Origin: Burkholderiales bacterium
GTDB taxonomy: Bacteria; Pseudomonadota; Gammaproteobacteria; Burkholderiales; Burkholderiaceae
DNA: 10,691 nt
Direction: 5' to 3'
Assembly (NCBI GenBank): GCA_903643055.1
Contig: CAHJWV010000376.1
Location: 1 to 10,691, forward strand
Position 1 is the stretch's first letter. Every line of letters begins with the position of its first letter. The translations under genes were made by a program, and so were the position numbers. A model generated the notes under the pieces. The model was given only the letters and a program-made list of their open reading frames with translations, was not told the DNA's origin and ran no database searches. Positions 1 through 6,519 of the stretch are shown here, in pieces.

Positions 1-1
1 G

Positions 2-505
2 CTGAAGGCATCGAAGGACGCCGGGCTCACGGTCAATTTTTACACCTACTATGCCGGCGCTTCAGGCACGCCCGCTGCAATGGGCGACTACGGCTTGGGC
101 AAGGTCCGCTACGTCTATAACTACTATCCGGCCATGCAGGGCGAGATCCGCAAGCTGGCCGATGCGTTCGCGTTGAAGTACCCCGGCGAGGAATTCACCA
201 CCGCGACGATCTATCACGTGTTCAAGACCTTCTCGGCGTCGATTGCGAAGGCCAAGTCCTCGGACCCGGTGAAAGTGGCCAAGGCGATGGAAGGGCTGGA
301 GCTCAAGAGCTTCAGCGGCAACATCACGATGCGCGCCAGCGACCATCAACTGCAGCAGCAGCTTTATCTCGCCACCTGGCGCAAGGCCGACAAAAACAAC
401 CCGTTCATCATGGAGAAGACCGGCAACACCTGGGTGGCCGACAAGAGCTTCGACGCTTATGTGGCCAGCACGCCGACCACCTGCCAGATGAAGCGGCCCG
501 CCTGA
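2..505 (+). CDS. Branched-chain amino acid ABC transporter substrate-binding protein (3' end, partial)
   Basis: The reading frame is open from base 2 to the TGA at 503-505, giving 167 residues of the C-terminal part; the start lies outside the window. The protein would bind an amino acid or related small solute in the periplasm and hand it to the LivHM permease. The visible part reads like the C-terminal lobe of a Peripla_BP_6 (LivJ/LivK-like) protein: a run rich in Tyr (VRYVYNYYP), a helix with AFALKYPGEEFTTATIYHVFKTF, then KAMEGLELKSFSGNITMRASDHQ, where the stretch about modification of the effective dose of residues DHQLQQQLY and the Trp-containing WRKADKNNP near the end are typical of this family. 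The assignment is supported by the livHMGF genes that follow at once. The true ligand cannot be told: the fold is shared by binders of Leu/Ile/Val, amides, urea and aromatic acids. The N-terminal signal peptide and most of the first lobe are missing. Confidence 0.88.
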   Translation: MKASKDAGLTVNFYTYYAGASGTPAAMGDYGLGKVRYVYNYYPAMQGEIRKLADAFALKYPGEEFTTATIYHVFKTFSASIAKAKSSDPVKVAKAMEGLELKSFSGNITMRASDHQLQQQLYLATWRKADKNNPFIMEKTGNTWVADKSFDAYVASTPTTCQMKRPA

Positions 506-530
506 GCGAGCGCGACATGATCACGCCCGA

Positions 531-550
531 GCGCGGCACCGCGCGGCACC
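531..550. repeat. Perfect 10-bp tandem repeat in the gap before livH
   Basis: GCGCGGCACC occurs twice back to back in the 65-bp gap between the binding protein gene and livH. The copies are identical. It could be a simple slippage product, or part of an mRNA structure between the highly expressed binding protein and the permease genes. No function is shown. Confidence 0.7.
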
Positions 551-570
551 ACAGAAAGCGTTGAGCGTCG

Positions 571-1518
571 ATGGAGTTCTTCACCTTATCGCTGTTGAAC
601 GGGGTCAGCTACGGCTTGCTGCTGTTCATGCTGAGTTCGGGGCTCACGCTGATCTTCAGCATGATGGGCGTGCTGAACTTCGCGCATGCGAGCTTCTACA
701 TGCTCGGCGCCTATTTCGCGTACATGGTCTCGGCGTGGCTGGGCTTCTGGCCAGCGTTGCTGATCGCGCCGTTGCTGACCGGGGCCGTCGGCGCGCTGTT
801 CGAGCGCTTCTGCCTGCGCCGCGTTCACAAGTTCGGCCATGTGGCTGAACTGTTGATCACCTTCGGGTTGTCGTTCGTGCTGCTCGAGTTGGTGCAGTTG
901 GCCTGGGGCCGGCCGGCGGTCGACTACCGCGTGCCGGCCTCGCTCGGCGGCTCGCTGTTCTCGGTGTACGGCACGCAGTTCCCGCTTTATCGTGGCTTCA
1001 TGATGGGTGTGGCGCTGCTGATGCTGGTGTCGGTCTGGCTGCTGCTGTCGCGCACCCGCATCGGCCTCGTGATCCAGGGCGCGCTGACGCACCCGGAAAT
1101 GACCGAGGCGCTCGGCCATGACGTGCCACGGGTGTTCATGCTGGTGTTCGGCGGCGGCGCGGCGCTGGCCGGCTTGGCCGGCGTGATCGGCGGCAATGCT
1201 TACGTCACCGAGCCGGGCATGGCCGCTGCCGTCGGCCCGATCATTTTTGTTGTCGTCGTTGTCGGCGGCATGGGCTCGCTGGCGGGTGCGTTTGCGGCCT
1301 CGCTGTTGATCGGCATCTTGCAAACCTTTGCGGTGGCGCTCGACCATTCGCTGCTCAGCTTGCTGCGGCAAGCGGGCGTGACCTTGTCAGACGCGGCCTT
1401 CGGCCATGCGCTGCTGTCGCTGAAGGTATCGCAGCTGGCGCCGATCCTGCCTTACCTGCTGTTGGTGCTGATGCTGATCTTCCGGCCCAAAGGGCTGATG
1501 GGCACGCGGGAGGGATGA
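571..1518 (+). CDS. livH: Branched-chain amino acid ABC transporter permease LivH
   Basis: This is a 315-residue inner-membrane permease, close to the usual LivH length of about 300. It should pair with LivM to form the solute channel of a HAAT-family importer. The N terminus (MEFFTLSLLNGVSYGLLLFMLSSGLTL begins the family's first hydrophobic segment, given here in part) is followed by the hallmark GVLNFAHASFYMLGAY at about residues 33-48, and the C terminus ends with the typical RPKGLMG motif at about residues 306-312. Between them lie several hydrophobic spans and the cytoplasmic loop GALTHPEMTEALGHDV (about 170-185), which fits the place where the ATPases dock. A glycine-rich GGMGSLAGAFAASLLIG segment lies near residue 232. 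ATG at 571 starts directly on the conserved N terminus; the ribosome binding site is weak. The stop overlaps the livM start as ATGA. Substrate is unknown. Confidence 0.93.
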   Translation: MEFFTLSLLNGVSYGLLLFMLSSGLTLIFSMMGVLNFAHASFYMLGAYFAYMVSAWLGFWPALLIAPLLTGAVGALFERFCLRRVHKFGHVAELLITFGLSFVLLELVQLAWGRPAVDYRVPASLGGSLFSVYGTQFPLYRGFMMGVALLMLVSVWLLLSRTRIGLVIQGALTHPEMTEALGHDVPRVFMLVFGGGAALAGLAGVIGGNAYVTEPGMAAAVGPIIFVVVVVGGMGSLAGAFAASLLIGILQTFAVALDHSLLSLLRQAGVTLSDAAFGHALLSLKVSQLAPILPYLLLVLMLIFRPKGLMGTREG

Positions 1519-2882
1519 CGATGACGAATCCTTCTTCCTCGCCCTTATCTTCCTCTCCCTTATCTTCCGTGCCGCCGTTTTCATCGTCGCCGGCCCTCGC
1601 GAGCGCCCCGCGTCGCGCCTTCTTGTCTGCGTCCGCAGGCGGGTGGATCGGCTTTGCCGCTTTGCTGGTCGCGGCGCCGCTCATTTTCAGCAGCAGCCTG
1701 GCGCTGACGATGCTGTCGCAGATGGGCTACATGGTCATCATCTGCCTCAGCTACAACCTGCTGTTCGGGCAAGGCGGCATGCTGAGCTTCGGCCATGCGG
1801 TGTACAGCGGCCTCGGCGCCTTCATGGCGATCCATGCGCTGAATGCCATCAGCGCGGGCGCCTTGCCTTTGCCGGTCAGCTTGGTGCCGCTGGCCGGCGG
1901 CCTGGCGGGCGCGGGCATGGCGGCCTTGCTCGGCTGGGTCACGACGAAGAAATCGGCCAACACCTTCGCGATGATCACCTTGGGCGTCGGTGAACTGGTG
2001 TTCTCGATGTCGCTGATGTTCCCCGGCTTCTTCGGCGGCGAAGGCGGCGTCAGCGCCAATCGCGTGGCCGGCCAGCCCTTTCTGGGCATCACCTTCGGCC
2101 CGCAGATCGAGGTGTATTACCTGATCGCGGCTTACTGTTTCATCAGCACTGCCACGATGTTCGCGCTGACGCGAACGCCGTTTGGCCGCATGCTCAATGC
2201 GGTGCGCGACAACCCACAGCGCGTCGGCTTCATCGGCTACAACACGCAGGTGCTGCGCTACATCGCGTTCGTTATCGCAGGCTTCTTTGCCGGCATCGGC
2301 GGCGGTTTGATTGCACTCAACTTCGAGATCGTGACCGCCGAATCGGTCAGCTCGGTGCGCTCCGGGCAATACCTGCTGTTCACCTTCATGGGCGGCGCGG
2401 GCTTCTTCATCGGGCCGATCGTCGGGGCCGTGCTGTCGGTGCTGGCGCTGGTGCTGCTGTCGGAGCTCACGCCCGCCTGGCTGATTTACCTGGGCATCGC
2501 GTTCTTGCTGATGGTGATGTTTGCGCCGGGCGGCATCGCTAGCTTGTGGATGATGAACCTGCGGGTGGCGGCGTTCGGCCTGTGGCGCCGCTTGGCCGGC
2601 AGCTACCTCGCGCTGCTGCTGGCCTTCGCTGTCTTGCTGGCCGGCCTGGCTTGCGGCATTGAAATGCTTTATCGCCTGCAGCTTCAAGCCGGGGGTGACA
2701 CCAGCCTGCGCTTTCTCGGCCTGCCGCTCAATGCGCGCGATGCGGCGCATTGGGCTGGCGCCGTGCTGACGAGCGCCGTCGGTGCCGTGCTGTTCGAGAT
2801 CGCCAGGCGCCGCTTCAAGCGGCAATGGGCCGCCGTACAGCAAGCGATCGATGCCGAAATCCAACGCAGGGCCAGCCCATGA
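1515..2882 (+). CDS. livM: Branched-chain amino acid ABC transporter permease LivM, with extended tail
   Basis: This is the second membrane subunit of the transporter, 455 residues, longer than most LivM proteins (about 320-420). Residues 1-35 are Ser/Pro-rich and low in complexity. The permease core covers about residues 45-355: YNLLFGQGGMLSFGHAVY at about 79-96 is the classic LivM motif, RTPFGRMLNAVRDNPQRVGF near 219-238 is the cytoplasmic coupling loop, and LFAPGGI-like MFAPGGIASLW near 335 is the usual end. From residue 363 a 93-residue tail adds two hydrophobic segments (about 363-387 and 412-436) and a charged C-terminal helix. ATG at 1515 overlaps the livH stop; an ATG at 1521 in the same frame is an alternative. 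The stop overlaps the livG start. The tail may be a lineage feature or a regulatory add-on. Confidence 0.92.
   Translation: MTMTNPSSSPLSSSPLSSVPPFSSSPALASAPRRAFLSASAGGWIGFAALLVAAPLIFSSSLALTMLSQMGYMVIICLSYNLLFGQGGMLSFGHAVYSGLGAFMAIHALNAISAGALPLPVSLVPLAGGLAGAGMAALLGWVTTKKSANTFAMITLGVGELVFSMSLMFPGFFGGEGGVSANRVAGQPFLGITFGPQIEVYYLIAAYCFISTATMFALTRTPFGRMLNAVRDNPQRVGFIGYNTQVLRYIAFVIAGFFAGIGGGLIALNFEIVTAESVSSVRSGQYLLFTFMGGAGFFIGPIVGAVLSVLALVLLSELTPAWLIYLGIAFLLMVMFAPGGIASLWMMNLRVAAFGLWRRLAGSYLALLLAFAVLLAGLACGIEMLYRLQLQAGGDTSLRFLGLPLNARDAAHWAGAVLTSAVGAVLFEIARRRFKRQWAAVQQAIDAEIQRRASP
1533..1562 (+). repeat. 15-bp tandem repeat inside livM coding for SSPLS units
   Basis: Two adjacent 15-base units (1533-1547 and 1548-1562) differ at one base, G at 1541 against T at 1556, and a third partial copy starts at 1563. 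The unit length is five codons, so gain or loss of copies keeps the reading frame and would only lengthen or shorten the Ser/Pro-rich N-terminal tail of LivM. This looks like a replication-slippage product. Confidence 0.8.
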
Positions 2883-3688
2883 GTTCGTCCATCACACCCG
2901 GCCCGTGGGCGATCGAGCTGACAGGCTTGCACAAGCGCTTTGGCAAGAGCGAGATCATTCGCGGCGCCCACCTGCAAGTGGCGGCCGGCGAGCGCGTGGC
3001 GCTGATCGGCCCGAATGGCGCTGGCAAATCGACGCTGTTCAACCTGATCAGTGGCGCCCTGGTGCCGAGCAGCGGCGAGATCCGCTTGCATGGCGAACGC
3101 ATCGACGGCTTGCCGCCGCATCAGATCAACCGCCGCGGCCTGGCGCGCAGCTTCCAGGTGTCGAACCTGTTTGGCAGCTTGTCGGTGTTCGAGAACATCC
3201 GCTGTGCGGTGCTGTGGTCGCTCGGCTATCGCTATGTGTTCTGGAAATTCCTGTCGCGCCTGCATGACGCCCATGCGCGTGCGGAAGATGTCATGGCGAT
3301 GATCCACCTCGATCGCAAGCGCGATGTGATCGCAGCCAGTTTGAGCTACGCCGAGCAGCGTGCGCTCGAGATCGGCATCACGATCGCCGGCGGCGCCAGC
3401 GTGATCCTGCTCGATGAACCCACGGCCGGCATGAGCCAGAGCGAGACGCAGGGCTTCACCGAGCTGATCCGCGAAGTCACAGTGGGCAAGACCTTGCTGA
3501 CGGTGGAGCATGACATGGGCGTGGTGTTCGGCCTGGCCGACAAGATCGCGGTGCTGGTCTATGGCGAGGTGATTGCCTTCGATACGCCGGAGGCTGTGCG
3601 CGCCAATCCGCAGGTGCAGGAGGCCTATCTCGGCTCGCCGCTGGCCAAGCCGATGCAGGCTTTCGACGAGGCCGTGCAGCCATGCTGA
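2879..3688 (+). CDS. livG: Branched-chain amino acid ABC transporter ATP-binding protein LivG
   Basis: This is a 269-residue cytoplasmic ATPase subunit, close to the usual 255. Visible motifs, in order: Walker A GPNGAGKST at residues 44-52, Q-loop Gln93 in RSFQVSNLF, the ABC signature as LSYAEQR at 155-161, Walker B VILLDEPTAGMS at 175-186, and switch His211 in LTVEHDM. The insert between Q-loop and signature and the TVEHDMGVVFGLADKIAVL stretch are typical of LivG rather than LivF. The frame is open further upstream, to 2750, but that part lies inside livM; ATG at 2879 forms an ATGA overlap with the livM stop and begins just before the conserved ELTGLHKRFG strand. It overlaps livF by 7 bases. 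All motor residues are intact, so this half of the ATPase pair should hydrolyse ATP. Confidence 0.93.
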   Translation: MSSSITPGPWAIELTGLHKRFGKSEIIRGAHLQVAAGERVALIGPNGAGKSTLFNLISGALVPSSGEIRLHGERIDGLPPHQINRRGLARSFQVSNLFGSLSVFENIRCAVLWSLGYRYVFWKFLSRLHDAHARAEDVMAMIHLDRKRDVIAASLSYAEQRALEIGITIAGGASVILLDEPTAGMSQSETQGFTELIREVTVGKTLLTVEHDMGVVFGLADKIAVLVYGEVIAFDTPEAVRANPQVQEAYLGSPLAKPMQAFDEAVQPC

Positions 3689-4377
3689 ACATCGAGAATC
3701 TGCATGCCTTTTATGGCAAGAGCCACGTGCTGCAGGGGGTGTCGATGCAGGTGCGCGCCGGTGAGATCGTCAGCCTGCTCGGGCGCAATGGCTCGGGCCG
3801 CTCGACGACCGTCAAAGCCGTGATGGGCCAGGTGCGCGCCGAAGGGGCGGTACGCTGGAACGAGCGCGAGCTGCTGGGCCGCAAACCCTTTGAGATCGCC
3901 CGTGCCGGCATCGGCTATGTGCCCGAGAGCCGCGACATCTTTCCGCAACTCACCGTTCATCAAAACATGATGCTCGGCGAGCAGCGCAGGCGCCGCCAGC
4001 CGCGCTGGTCATTCGATGACATGTATGGCCTGTTCCCGCGCCTGAAGGAGCGGCAGCACACCGAGGCCGGCGTGCTGTCGGGCGGCGAGCAGCAGATGCT
4101 GACGCTGTGCCGCACGCTGATGGGCGACCCCGATCTGATCATGATCGATGAGCCCACCGAAGGCCTGGCGCCAAAGATCGTCGAGCAGGTGGCGGTCTAT
4201 CTGCAAACGCTGAAGCAGCGCGGCATCTCGGTGCTGCTGGTCGAACAGAAGCTGACCATTGCTCTCCAAATCTCCGAGCGTTGCTATGTGATGGGCCACG
4301 GCCAAGTGGTGTTTGAAGGCACGCCATCGCAGCTGCGTGACCGCGCCGATGTGCGGCGCGAATGGCTGGAGGTCTGA
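3682..4377 (+). CDS. livF: Branched-chain amino acid ABC transporter ATP-binding protein LivF, Walker A Lys replaced by Arg
   Basis: This is a 231-residue cytoplasmic ATPase, the partner of LivG and of normal LivF length. The N terminus LNIENLHAFYGKSHVLQGV and the PESRDIFPQLTVHQNM segment (81-96) are typical LivF. The signature LSGGEQQML is at 132-140 and Walker B LIMIDEPTEGLAP at 152-164; Gln189 in LLVEQ stands where other ABC ATPases have His, which is normal for LivF. Walker A reads GRNGSGRST (34-42), so the invariant lysine is Arg40 (codon CGC at 3799-3801). That may weaken nucleotide binding here and leave LivG as the main motor, though Arg may be tolerated in some LivF lineages. ATG at 3682 overlaps the livG end. 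It is the last gene of the operon. Confidence 0.92.
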   Translation: MLNIENLHAFYGKSHVLQGVSMQVRAGEIVSLLGRNGSGRSTTVKAVMGQVRAEGAVRWNERELLGRKPFEIARAGIGYVPESRDIFPQLTVHQNMMLGEQRRRRQPRWSFDDMYGLFPRLKERQHTEAGVLSGGEQQMLTLCRTLMGDPDLIMIDEPTEGLAPKIVEQVAVYLQTLKQRGISVLLVEQKLTIALQISERCYVMGHGQVVFEGTPSQLRDRADVRREWLEV

Positions 4378-4391
4378 CCGGCCTCGCCGGT
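4377..4391 (+). terminator. Possible weak terminator hairpin after livF
   Basis: ACCGGC (4377-4382), a 3-base loop, then GCCGGT (4386-4391) gives a perfect 6-bp GC-rich stem starting on the last base of the livF stop codon. No run of T follows, so it is not a textbook intrinsic terminator; it could instead protect the 3' end of the mRNA. Confidence 0.3.
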
Positions 4392-4427
4392 GCAGGCTGC
4401 AGCACGCTTGAGCGTTAGCCTTCGCTG

Positions 4428-4453
4428 CGTGGATCTGCGCCATCCCATCCACG
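4428..4453. terminator. Second hairpin in the convergent livF/lysR gap, possible two-way stop
   Basis: CGTGGAT (4428-4434) and ATCCACG (4447-4453) form a perfect 7-bp stem around a 12-base loop, midway between two convergent genes. There is no T run on either strand, so termination here is a guess from position and structure. Confidence 0.25.
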
Positions 4454-4491
4454 GGCTGATCGAGCTGGAATATTCGGGCTTCTTGCCGTTG

Positions 4492-5406
4492 TCAGGCCAG
4501 GCTTCGGGCCGTTTTGGACCAGCCCTTCAAGTGGTCGATCAGCCAACGACCTGCAGGGCCTGGCGGAGCGGAAGCCGGATGCACTGCGGACATCGACAGT
4601 ACGAAGTTGGCTTTCGGCATGTAGTCGACATCGAGAACGACCAAGCTGCCGGCGGCAATGTCCTTTTCCACCATGTGCCAGGGCATGCCACCCCAGCCCA
4701 CGCAGTTTTTGAGCAATGCGTATTTGGTCGAAAGATCGGCGAGGCGCCAGGTCGATGCAGACGCGACCCCGTAATCCTTTCCTGCCGTGAGCTCGGACCG
4801 GTCGGTCAAAACAAGCTGCACATGCTTGGCCAGTTCCTTTTTCGGGATTCGCTTGCGAAAGCGTGCGAGCGGATGACTCGCTGCAGCAACCATGACCACC
4901 TGAATTTCACCCATGGGCTGCGCTACGAGGGTGGGAAATTCGACCGGCAAGCTCACCAGAATGCCAAGGCTGCACCGTCCATCGAGCACCGGCTGGTAGC
5001 CCGCCCCCAGCCCTTCAACAAACATCCGGAGCGGCGTGAGAGGAAAGCGGGCCGCGAAACCCCTTGCGGCTTCGCTGACGGCCTCAGTTGGAAAGTACAC
5101 GTCCACGACGACCGACAGCTCGGCTTCGAGTCCCGCCGACATGAGCTTCGCTCGGGCCTTCAACGTGTCTACGCCCGAGGCGATGTTGCGAGCGTCCGCC
5201 AGCAGCAGCGCACCTTCCGGTGTGAGCTTTGGAAAGCGGCTTGAGCGGTCGAACAGGGTCACGCCGATTTGCGCTTCCAAGCCAGCGATCCAGCCGCTGA
5301 CTGCGGACTGCGCGCGGTTGAGTTTGCGCGCCGCTGCCGAGAAGCTGCCTTCGTCTGCGGCTGTGATGAAGGTTTTGAGTTGGTCCAGGGAGATGCCGTC
5401 GAGCAT
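4492..5406 (-). CDS. LysR-type transcriptional regulator divergent from azoR
   Basis: This is a 304-residue cytoplasmic DNA-binding regulator of usual LysR length. The N-terminal winged helix-turn-helix is clear: ISLDQLKTFITAADEGSFS (5-23), AAARKLNRAQSAVSGWIAGLE (24-44) as the recognition region, and GVTLFDRSS followed by LTPEG (48-65). The rest is the effector-binding domain, with the usual weaker conservation. ATG codons at 5448 and 5421 lie in frame upstream, but the ATG at 5406 has a GGAAGGA ribosome binding site 6 bases before it and puts the helix-turn-helix at the usual distance from the start. It faces azoR across a 259-bp gap, so azoR is the likely target; the inducer is unknown, with quinones or other electrophiles plausible from the neighbour. 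A LysR box sits just upstream of its ribosome binding site, which suggests autoregulation. Confidence 0.93.
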   Translation of the reverse strand: MLDGISLDQLKTFITAADEGSFSAAARKLNRAQSAVSGWIAGLEAQIGVTLFDRSSRFPKLTPEGALLLADARNIASGVDTLKARAKLMSAGLEAELSVVVDVYFPTEAVSEAARGFAARFPLTPLRMFVEGLGAGYQPVLDGRCSLGILVSLPVEFPTLVAQPMGEIQVVMVAAASHPLARFRKRIPKKELAKHVQLVLTDRSELTAGKDYGVASASTWRLADLSTKYALLKNCVGWGGMPWHMVEKDIAAGSLVVLDVDYMPKANFVLSMSAVHPASAPPGPAGRWLIDHLKGWSKTARSLA

Positions 5407-5412
5407 GTTCAG

Positions 5413-5419
5413 TCCTTCC
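5413..5419 (-). promoter_or_regulatory. Ribosome binding site that fixes the lysR start
   Basis: Read on the minus strand, GGAAGGA lies 6 bases before the ATG at 5406. This is the strongest Shine-Dalgarno match near the gene and argues against the two longer starts at 5421 and 5448. Confidence 0.75.
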
Positions 5420-5446
5420 ATCTCTAGGCGAGATGGGTTGCATCTC
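5419..5446. promoter_or_regulatory. LysR operator: three alternating half-sites at 11-bp steps
   Basis: CATCTC (5419-5424), GAGATG (5430-5435) and CATCTC (5441-5446) are perfect copies in alternating orientation, each separated by exactly 5 bases, so each step is 11 bp, about one helical turn. The first pair forms ATCTCTAGGCGAGAT, which meets the ATC-N9-GAT and T-N11-A patterns known for LysR-family binding boxes. The array overlaps the lysR ribosome binding site and leader, where binding would block its own expression. Confidence 0.65.
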
Positions 5447-5474
5447 AATATATCGTCTTCTCAGTCGTGCTGAA
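5447..5474 (-). promoter_or_regulatory. Possible lysR promoter
   Basis: On the minus strand TATATT (5452-5447) is a fair -10, with a weak -35 TTCAGC (5474-5469) 16 bases before it. Transcription would start near 5440, inside the half-site array, which fits repression by its own product. The -35 matches only half of the consensus. Confidence 0.3.
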
Positions 5475-5494
5475 GCTCAGCATCATCCGCACGT

Positions 5495-5527
5495 GTGTAC
5501 GCTGTCGATTGATGCGACAGGCCACAC
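5495..5527. promoter_or_regulatory. Second dyad in the lysR-azoR gap, candidate azoR operator
   Basis: CTGTCG (5502-5507) and CGACAG (5515-5520) are a perfect 6-bp inverted repeat with a 7-base centre, flanked in register by GTGT (5495-5498) and ACAC (5524-5527). The core fits GTC-N9-GAC and so T-N11-A. Its centre lies 84 bp from the centre of the box by lysR, which is eight helical turns at 10.5 bp. It may be a second LysR site or the site of another regulator. Confidence 0.45.
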
Positions 5528-5665
5528 CTTTGCGCCCGTCGAAAGATCAGTCACGTTCGAGATGAAGGGGCGTGCTGGTCTGTACAACACGAGCGCGCTC
5601 GATCCGGCCGGCTTCCCGTTGCGAAGCCATTAGCCTGCCTTTTCATCCCTCCTCTGAGCATCCAT

Positions 5666-6274
5666 ATGCAGATTCTTCATCTCGATTCCAGCGTCCTTGG
5701 CGACGCTTCTGTCAGCCGTCAACTCTCGGCTCAAATCGTTGCGCGTCAGCAAGCTTTGTATCCCGGCGTACAGGTAACCTGGCGAGACCTCGCTGCGGAC
5801 CCGGCGCTGCATCTGTCGGATGCCCATGTGGCTGCATTGCAGGGCGTCACCACTGACAACCCGAGCATCAACGCCGACTTTGCCAAAGGCGAGGCCTACA
5901 TAGAAGAGCTCTTTGCGGCAGACATCCTGGTCATCGGTGCGCCCATGTACAACTTTTCCATCCCGACGCCACTGAAGGCTTGGATTGACCGTGTCGCACG
6001 CGCCGGTAAAACCTTTCGCTACACGGCCACCGGCCCCGAAGGGCTGCTGAAGAACAAGAAGGCGTTCATTGCCTCAGCACGCGGTGGTGTGTATTCCGCC
6101 GGCAGCCCGGCCGCCGCGCTTGAGCATCAGGAGAGTTATCTTTTGGGCCTGCTGGCTTTCCTCGGTGTGACCGACGTCAAGGTCGTGCGCGCGGAAGGTC
6201 TCGGAATGGGCCCCGAAGCCCGACAAGCCGCGCTGGCCCGTGCCCTCGACGACATCGAGGCGATCACCGCCTGA
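5666..6274 (+). CDS. azoR: FMN-dependent NADH-azoreductase (AzoR/AcpD family)
   Basis: This is a 202-residue flavodoxin-like oxidoreductase, the usual length for AzoR (about 200). The family works as a cytosolic homodimer that uses FMN and NADH to reduce azo bonds and, more likely in nature, quinones and other electrophiles by two-electron transfer. Visible motifs: the N-terminal strand MQILHLDSSVLGDASVSRQLS (phosphate-binding Ser9 and Ser17 region), GAPMYNFSIPTPLKAWIDRV (91-110, flavin-binding PMYNF), the KTFRYT strand at 115-120, and SARGGVYSAG (137-146), another flavin contact loop. The C-terminal half ends with FLGVTDVKVVRAEGLGMGP, also typical. ATG at 5666 is at the conserved N terminus; the ribosome binding site is poor. 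It is a single gene, divergent from a LysR regulator. Confidence 0.95.
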   Translation: MQILHLDSSVLGDASVSRQLSAQIVARQQALYPGVQVTWRDLAADPALHLSDAHVAALQGVTTDNPSINADFAKGEAYIEELFAADILVIGAPMYNFSIPTPLKAWIDRVARAGKTFRYTATGPEGLLKNKKAFIASARGGVYSAGSPAAALEHQESYLLGLLAFLGVTDVKVVRAEGLGMGPEARQAALARALDDIEAITA

Positions 6275-6351
6275 GCCTTGCACTGAGGCTGATCTCGAGA
6301 AGTGTCGGCATGATGAACGACACGATCATGCGTTTGGAAACGTCGGTACTG

Positions 6352-6367
6352 AACTGATCCATCAGTT
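6352..6367. promoter_or_regulatory. Near-perfect 16-bp palindrome, possible operator or hairpin
   Basis: AACTGAT (6352-6358), CC, ATCAGTT (6361-6367): 7-bp arms match exactly around a 2-base centre. Such a tight dyad is more like a protein-binding site than an RNA hairpin, since the loop would be too short without opening base pairs. No T run follows. It could also serve as the 3' end of azoR transcripts. Confidence 0.4.
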
Positions 6368-6381
6368 GGCTCGCAGCGGGA

Positions 6382-6400
6382 TCGTTGTGATTCGTTGTGA
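6382..6400. repeat. Direct repeat TCGTTGTGA with 10-bp period
   Basis: Two identical 9-base copies at 6382-6390 and 6392-6400, with start-to-start distance 10 bp, place equal sequence on the same face of the helix. It lies upstream of the T6SS cargo genes, so an activator site is possible. Chance occurrence is also possible. Confidence 0.4.
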
Positions 6401-6513
6401 CCTTGCCCACATCCGTGGGGCCTGATGCCATGACCGCGCTGGTGCGGGAGTCGGGTGGCAAGGTCATTCCCAGCAGCGGGGCCAGGATGATGGGGCTGGA
6501 TAGTCGCATGCAA

Positions 6514-6519
6514 GATAAT
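6514..6519 (+). promoter_or_regulatory. Possible -10 element for the T6SS cargo operon
   Basis: GATAAT is a good -10 match in an otherwise GC-rich stretch, about 70 bases before the ATG at 6590. No clear -35 is found 16-18 bases upstream, so it would need an activator or be a chance match. If used, transcription would start after the alternative ATG at 6518, which favours the start at 6590. Confidence 0.25.

Noticed and set aside
586..1371. Long minus-strand open frame opposite livH
   Set aside because: Its product is rich in Gln, His, Arg and Ala with no family motif, as expected from the antisense of GC-rich membrane-protein codons; livH on the plus strand is certain.
1581..2864. 427-codon minus-strand open frame opposite livM
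   Set aside because: Composition (His, Arg, Gln, Ala) and lack of motifs mark it as antisense shadow; it lies wholly within a well-supported livM.
4390..5244. 284-codon plus-strand open frame across the lysR gene
   Set aside because: The minus strand here has clear LysR motifs and a ribosome binding site; the plus frame has no recognisable domain.
5433..5633. 66-codon plus-strand frame in the lysR-azoR gap
   Set aside because: It starts inside the operator array, has no ribosome binding site, and its product shows no coding character.
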